Shown piece after piece: positions 61,394 to 64,000 of a stretch of DNA of 64,000 bases. This DNA comes from Nocardia takedensis NBRC 100417 (GTDB taxonomy: Bacteria; Actinomycetota; Actinomycetes; Mycobacteriales; Mycobacteriaceae): assembly GCF_000308695.1 (NCBI RefSeq), contig NZ_BAGG01000064.1:43104-107103 (forward strand). Reading direction: 5' to 3'. The notes under the pieces are model-generated. The model worked only from the letters and a program-made list of their open reading frames with translations, had not been told where the DNA came from and made no database searches. Made by a program: the position numbers and the translations under genes. Numbering within the stretch: position 1 is the stretch's first letter; each line of letters opens with the position of its first letter.

Positions 61394-61417
61394 GTTGACG
61401 TTGACGTCAATGTCAAC
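61394..61417. promoter_or_regulatory. TetR operator between regulator and acyl-CoA carboxylase gene
   Basis: A 24-base inverted repeat starting GTTGACGTTGAC and ending GTCAATGTCAAC with a single mismatched pair. It fills most of the 41 bases between the two divergent starts and so must overlap both promoters. Confidence 0.75.
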
Positions 61418-61430
61418 GAGACTGGCTGCT

Positions 61431-64000
61431 ATGCGCGTGGCAGTGGTGAACCGGGGAGAGATCGCCGTCCGGGTCCTCCGGGCGGCCCGGGAATGGGGTT
61501 ACGAGACCCTGGCGGTGCACACCGAGGACGAACCCGACGCCGCGCACCTGCGGTTGGCCGACGACACCGTGCAACTGTCGGGTCGCGGCCCGGCCGCCTA
61601 CCTCGACGTGGCGGGCGTGGTCGCGGCCGCGCGCAAGGCGGGCCCGGGCGCGCTGGTCCATCCCGGTTACGGATTCCTCAGCGAGAGCGCCGAATTCGCG
61701 AGCGCGTGCGCCGCGGCCGACCTGACCTTCCTCGGCCCGGGGCCCGCGGTGCTGCGGGTGTTCGGCGACAAGGTCGCGGCGCGCGCCGCCGCCGAACTGG
61801 CCGGGGTGCCGGTGGTTCCGGCCAGCGCGGCGGGCGGCGGTTTCGACGCCGTGGCCGCGCTGCTCGCGCGCTATCCCGACGGGGTGATGGTCAAGGCGGC
61901 CGCGGGCGGCGGCGGACGCGGGATGCGGGTGGTGCGCGATCCGGCCCTGCTGCGCGAGAGCTACGACCGCTGCCGCGCCGAGGCGGCGGCGGGATTCGGC
62001 GAGGACACCGTCTACGCCGAGGCGTTGGTCCCCGCGGCCCGCCACATCGAGGTGCAGATCGTGGCCGACGGCACGGCCGCGGTCGCGGTCGGCGACCGGG
62101 ATTGCAGCGTGCAGCGCCGCCACCAGAAACTCCTCGAGGTCGCCCCCGCGCCCGCACTCGAGGCCGCGCTGCGCGAACGGTTGCACCGCGACGCGGTGGC
62201 CGTGGCCGAATCGGTGCGCTGCCGGGGCGTGATCACGGTGGAGTTCCTGGTCAGCGGCGCGAACGCGTGGTTCCTCGAGGTCAATCCGCGGTTGCAGGTC
62301 GAACACACCGTCACCGAGGAGGTCACCGGACTGGATCTGGTGGGCCTGCAATTCGCGCTGGCGGGCGGCGCGGATCTGGCCGCCCTCGACCTGGACACCT
62401 ACCTCGTGCCGACGGGCCGGTGCGCGGTCCAGGCCCGCGTGAACGCCGAGATCCTCACCGCCGCGGGCGATGTCGTGCCCGGCAGCGGCACGCTGACCCA
62501 GTTCGCGGCGCCGACCGGGGTCGGGGTGCGAGTCGACACCGCGGCCGCGCCGGGCGTGCGCCAGGGCAGCGGGTTCGACTCGCTGCTGGCCAAGGTGATC
62601 GCCTCGGGGCCGACGCACGCCGCGGCGCTGCGCCGATGTTCGGACGCACTCGCCGAGACCGTCGTGGCCGGGGTGGACACCAATCTCGGAGTGCTGCGGG
62701 CGCTGGTGCGCGAACTGGCGGACGTCGAGTTCGTCACCACCGACTGGTTCGAGTCCCGGGTGGGCGAGTTGGTGGCCGCCGCCGAACGTGACAGCGACGA
62801 ACTCCCGGCGCCCGCGCCCGCCCCGTCGGTCGATCTCGCCGAGGACGAATACGCGCACCGGTCCCCGATGGGCGGCACGGTCGTCACCGTCGCCGCGGCG
62901 GGCGCGGTGATCGCGGCGGGCGCGGAACTCGCGGTGCTCGAGGCGATGAAGATGCAGCACGTACTGCGCGCCGAGCGGTCGCTGCGGGTGAGGCGGACCC
63001 TGGTCGGTCCCGGTGACACCGTCGATCCCCGGCAGCCGGTGCTGATCTGGGAGCCCGCCGACACCGAGAACGTCGAGGTCGACGTCACGGCGGTCGACCT
63101 CGACGCGCTGCGCCCCGACCTGACCGAGGTGCTGCGCAGGCAGGGGTTGGCCGCCGACGCGGCGCGCCCGGAAGCGGTCGCCAAACGCCACCGCCTGGGT
63201 CGGCGCACGGCCCGCGAGAACGTCGAGGACCTGATCGACGCGGACAGTTTCGTCGAATACGGGCGGCTGGCCGTGGCCGCCCAGCGTTCGCGCCGCGGCC
63301 TGGACGACCTGATCGCCAACACGCCCGCCGACGGTCTGATCGCGGGCGTGGCCACGATCAACGCCGACCGCTTCGGCGCGGAGGCGACCCGCGCGGTGGT
63401 GCTGTCCTACGACTATTCGGTGCTGGCGGGCACACAGGGCATGCGCAACCACGTCAAGACCGACCGCATGCTGCACCTGGCCCGCGAGCAGCGACTGCCG
63501 GTGGTGTTCTTCACCGAGGGCGGCGGCGGCCGACCGGGCGACACCGACCACGGCGGCATCTCCGGTCTGGACATCACCACCTTCCGTGCGATGGCCGAAC
63601 TCTCCGGCCGGGTCCCGCTGATCGGGATCGCCTCGGGCCGCTGTTTCGCGGGCAACGCCGCGCTGCTGGGCATGTGCGACGTGGTCATCGCGACCCCGGA
63701 GGCCACTATCGGCATGGGTGGTCCGGCGATGATCGAAGGCGGCGGACTCGGCGTCTTCCGTCCCGAGGACATCGGCCCGATCCAGGTGCAGCGCCGCAAC
63801 GGCGTGGTGCACCTCGCGGCCGCCGACGAAGCCGACGCGGTGGCTCTGGCGCGCCGCTACCTGACCTATTTCCAGGGCGAGGCCGCGCGGTGGGAGGCCC
63901 CCGATCCGCGTCTGGCCCGGCACGTGGTGCCCGAGGACCGGTTGCGCGCCTTCGACATCCGCGCCGCGATCGAGTCCGTGGTCGACCTCGACTCGGTGCT
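61431..64000 (+). CDS. Single-chain biotin-dependent acyl-CoA carboxylase (biotin carboxylase-BCCP-carboxyltransferase), cut by window edge
   Basis: The frame is open from ATG 61431 to the window end (over 856 codons seen). Residues 1-450 form the biotin carboxylase: VVNRGEIAVRVLRAAREWGY, HPGYGFLSESAEFA, ATP-grasp loop KAAAGGGGRGMRVV, CSVQRRHQKLLEVAPAP and FLEVNPRLQVEHTVTEEVTG. A BCCP domain follows with the biotin lysine K507 in EAMKM. From about 580 a carboxyltransferase domain follows (KRHRLGRRTARENVEDLID, TEGGGGRPGD). This order matches the single-polypeptide long-chain acyl-CoA carboxylases (LCC type) of mycobacteria and relatives. The acyl-CoA substrate is not evident. TetR-controlled. 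Confidence 0.9.
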   Translation, partial: MRVAVVNRGEIAVRVLRAAREWGYETLAVHTEDEPDAAHLRLADDTVQLSGRGPAAYLDVAGVVAAARKAGPGALVHPGYGFLSESAEFASACAAADLTFLGPGPAVLRVFGDKVAARAAAELAGVPVVPASAAGGGFDAVAALLARYPDGVMVKAAAGGGGRGMRVVRDPALLRESYDRCRAEAAAGFGEDTVYAEALVPAARHIEVQIVADGTAAVAVGDRDCSVQRRHQKLLEVAPAPALEAALRERLHRDAVAVAESVRCRGVITVEFLVSGANAWFLEVNPRLQVEHTVTEEVTGLDLVGLQFALAGGADLAALDLDTYLVPTGRCAVQARVNAEILTAAGDVVPGSGTLTQFAAPTGVGVRVDTAAAPGVRQGSGFDSLLAKVIASGPTHAAALRRCSDALAETVVAGVDTNLGVLRALVRELADVEFVTTDWFESRVGELVAAAERDSDELPAPAPAPSVDLAEDEYAHRSPMGGTVVTVAAAGAVIAAGAELAVLEAMKMQHVLRAERSLRVRRTLVGPGDTVDPRQPVLIWEPADTENVEVDVTAVDLDALRPDLTEVLRRQGLAADAARPEAVAKRHRLGRRTARENVEDLIDADSFVEYGRLAVAAQRSRRGLDDLIANTPADGLIAGVATINADRFGAEATRAVVLSYDYSVLAGTQGMRNHVKTDRMLHLAREQRLPVVFFTEGGGGRPGDTDHGGISGLDITTFRAMAELSGRVPLIGIASGRCFAGNAALLGMCDVVIATPEATIGMGGPAMIEGGGLGVFRPEDIGPIQVQRRNGVVHLAAADEADAVALARRYLTYFQGEAARWEAPDPRLARHVVPEDRLRAFDIRAAIESVVDLDSV

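Noticed and set aside
61413..63923. 836-codon minus-strand frame at the right end
   Set aside because: Antisense of the biotin carboxylase/BCCP/carboxyltransferase gene, whose plus-strand motifs are unambiguous. The plus-strand gene has no stop inside the window, so it is easy to overlook.

Overview
The window is high-G+C actinobacterial chromosome, most likely Nocardiaceae and probably Nocardia. Supporting signs are GTG starts and leaderless promoters, a complete conservon (cvnABCD), an ECF41/SigJ-type sigma factor, many TetR regulators, and a rifampicin monooxygenase closely resembling Nocardia Rox behind a rifamycin-associated element. The genus is inferred; no rRNA, tRNA, CRISPR array, prophage or insertion sequence was seen. 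The window starts inside a methyltransferase gene and ends inside a fused acyl-CoA carboxylase gene.

Layout. 0-9 kb: methyltransferase fragment, argS, serine hydrolase, metallo-beta-lactamase-fold hydrolase, HxlR regulator facing an internally deleted alpha/beta hydrolase, a Ser/Thr kinase, and an oxidoreductase plus SigJ-like sigma factor behind a candidate ECF41 promoter. 9-13 kb: LysE exporter and ssuCBA sulfonate importer; ssuD lies 47 kb away. 13-19.5 kb: one leftward operon for a tryptophan tryptophylquinone methylamine dehydrogenase (mauE-mauD-mauA-mauB-multicopper oxidase-mauC-cupredoxin-mauF-like), divergent from an APC permease and IclR regulator. No mauG is present, and four of the proteins are predicted lipoproteins. 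22-29 kb: aldo/keto reductase, dinB with an SOS box, a BlaI/M56 pair, a winged-helix protein, and an unusual sensor-CBS-HEPN fusion that may be a defence gene.

29-44 kb: TetR-controlled DrrAB drug exporter, Nudix hydrolase, conservon, DUF779/GAF-regulator/lipoprotein group, phosphodiesterase, TetR-controlled NAD-dependent reductase, VOC protein and LLM oxidoreductase. The palindrome at the DrrAB promoter recurs 12.8 kb away between the VOC and LLM genes, suggesting one small regulon. 44-54 kb: a frameshifted SDR pseudogene, SGNH hydrolase, acyl-CoA synthetase, a short UvrA-like ATPase behind a consensus CRP-type site, two FAD monooxygenases (one is Rox) and a TetR regulator. 54-64 kb: PrsW-type membrane protease with a partner, HAD phosphatase, Tat-exported PhoD phosphatase, a 57-residue secreted peptide, SnoaL-like protein, SsuD, and a TetR regulator divergent from a single-chain biotin carboxylase/BCCP/carboxyltransferase.

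The most notable system is the methylamine dehydrogenase operon. All six TTQ and active-site residues are conserved, the blue copper acceptor is amicyanin-like, and the diheme enzyme that matures TTQ in Proteobacteria is missing from the locus. A multicopper oxidase sits where it could take electrons to oxygen or help form the cofactor.
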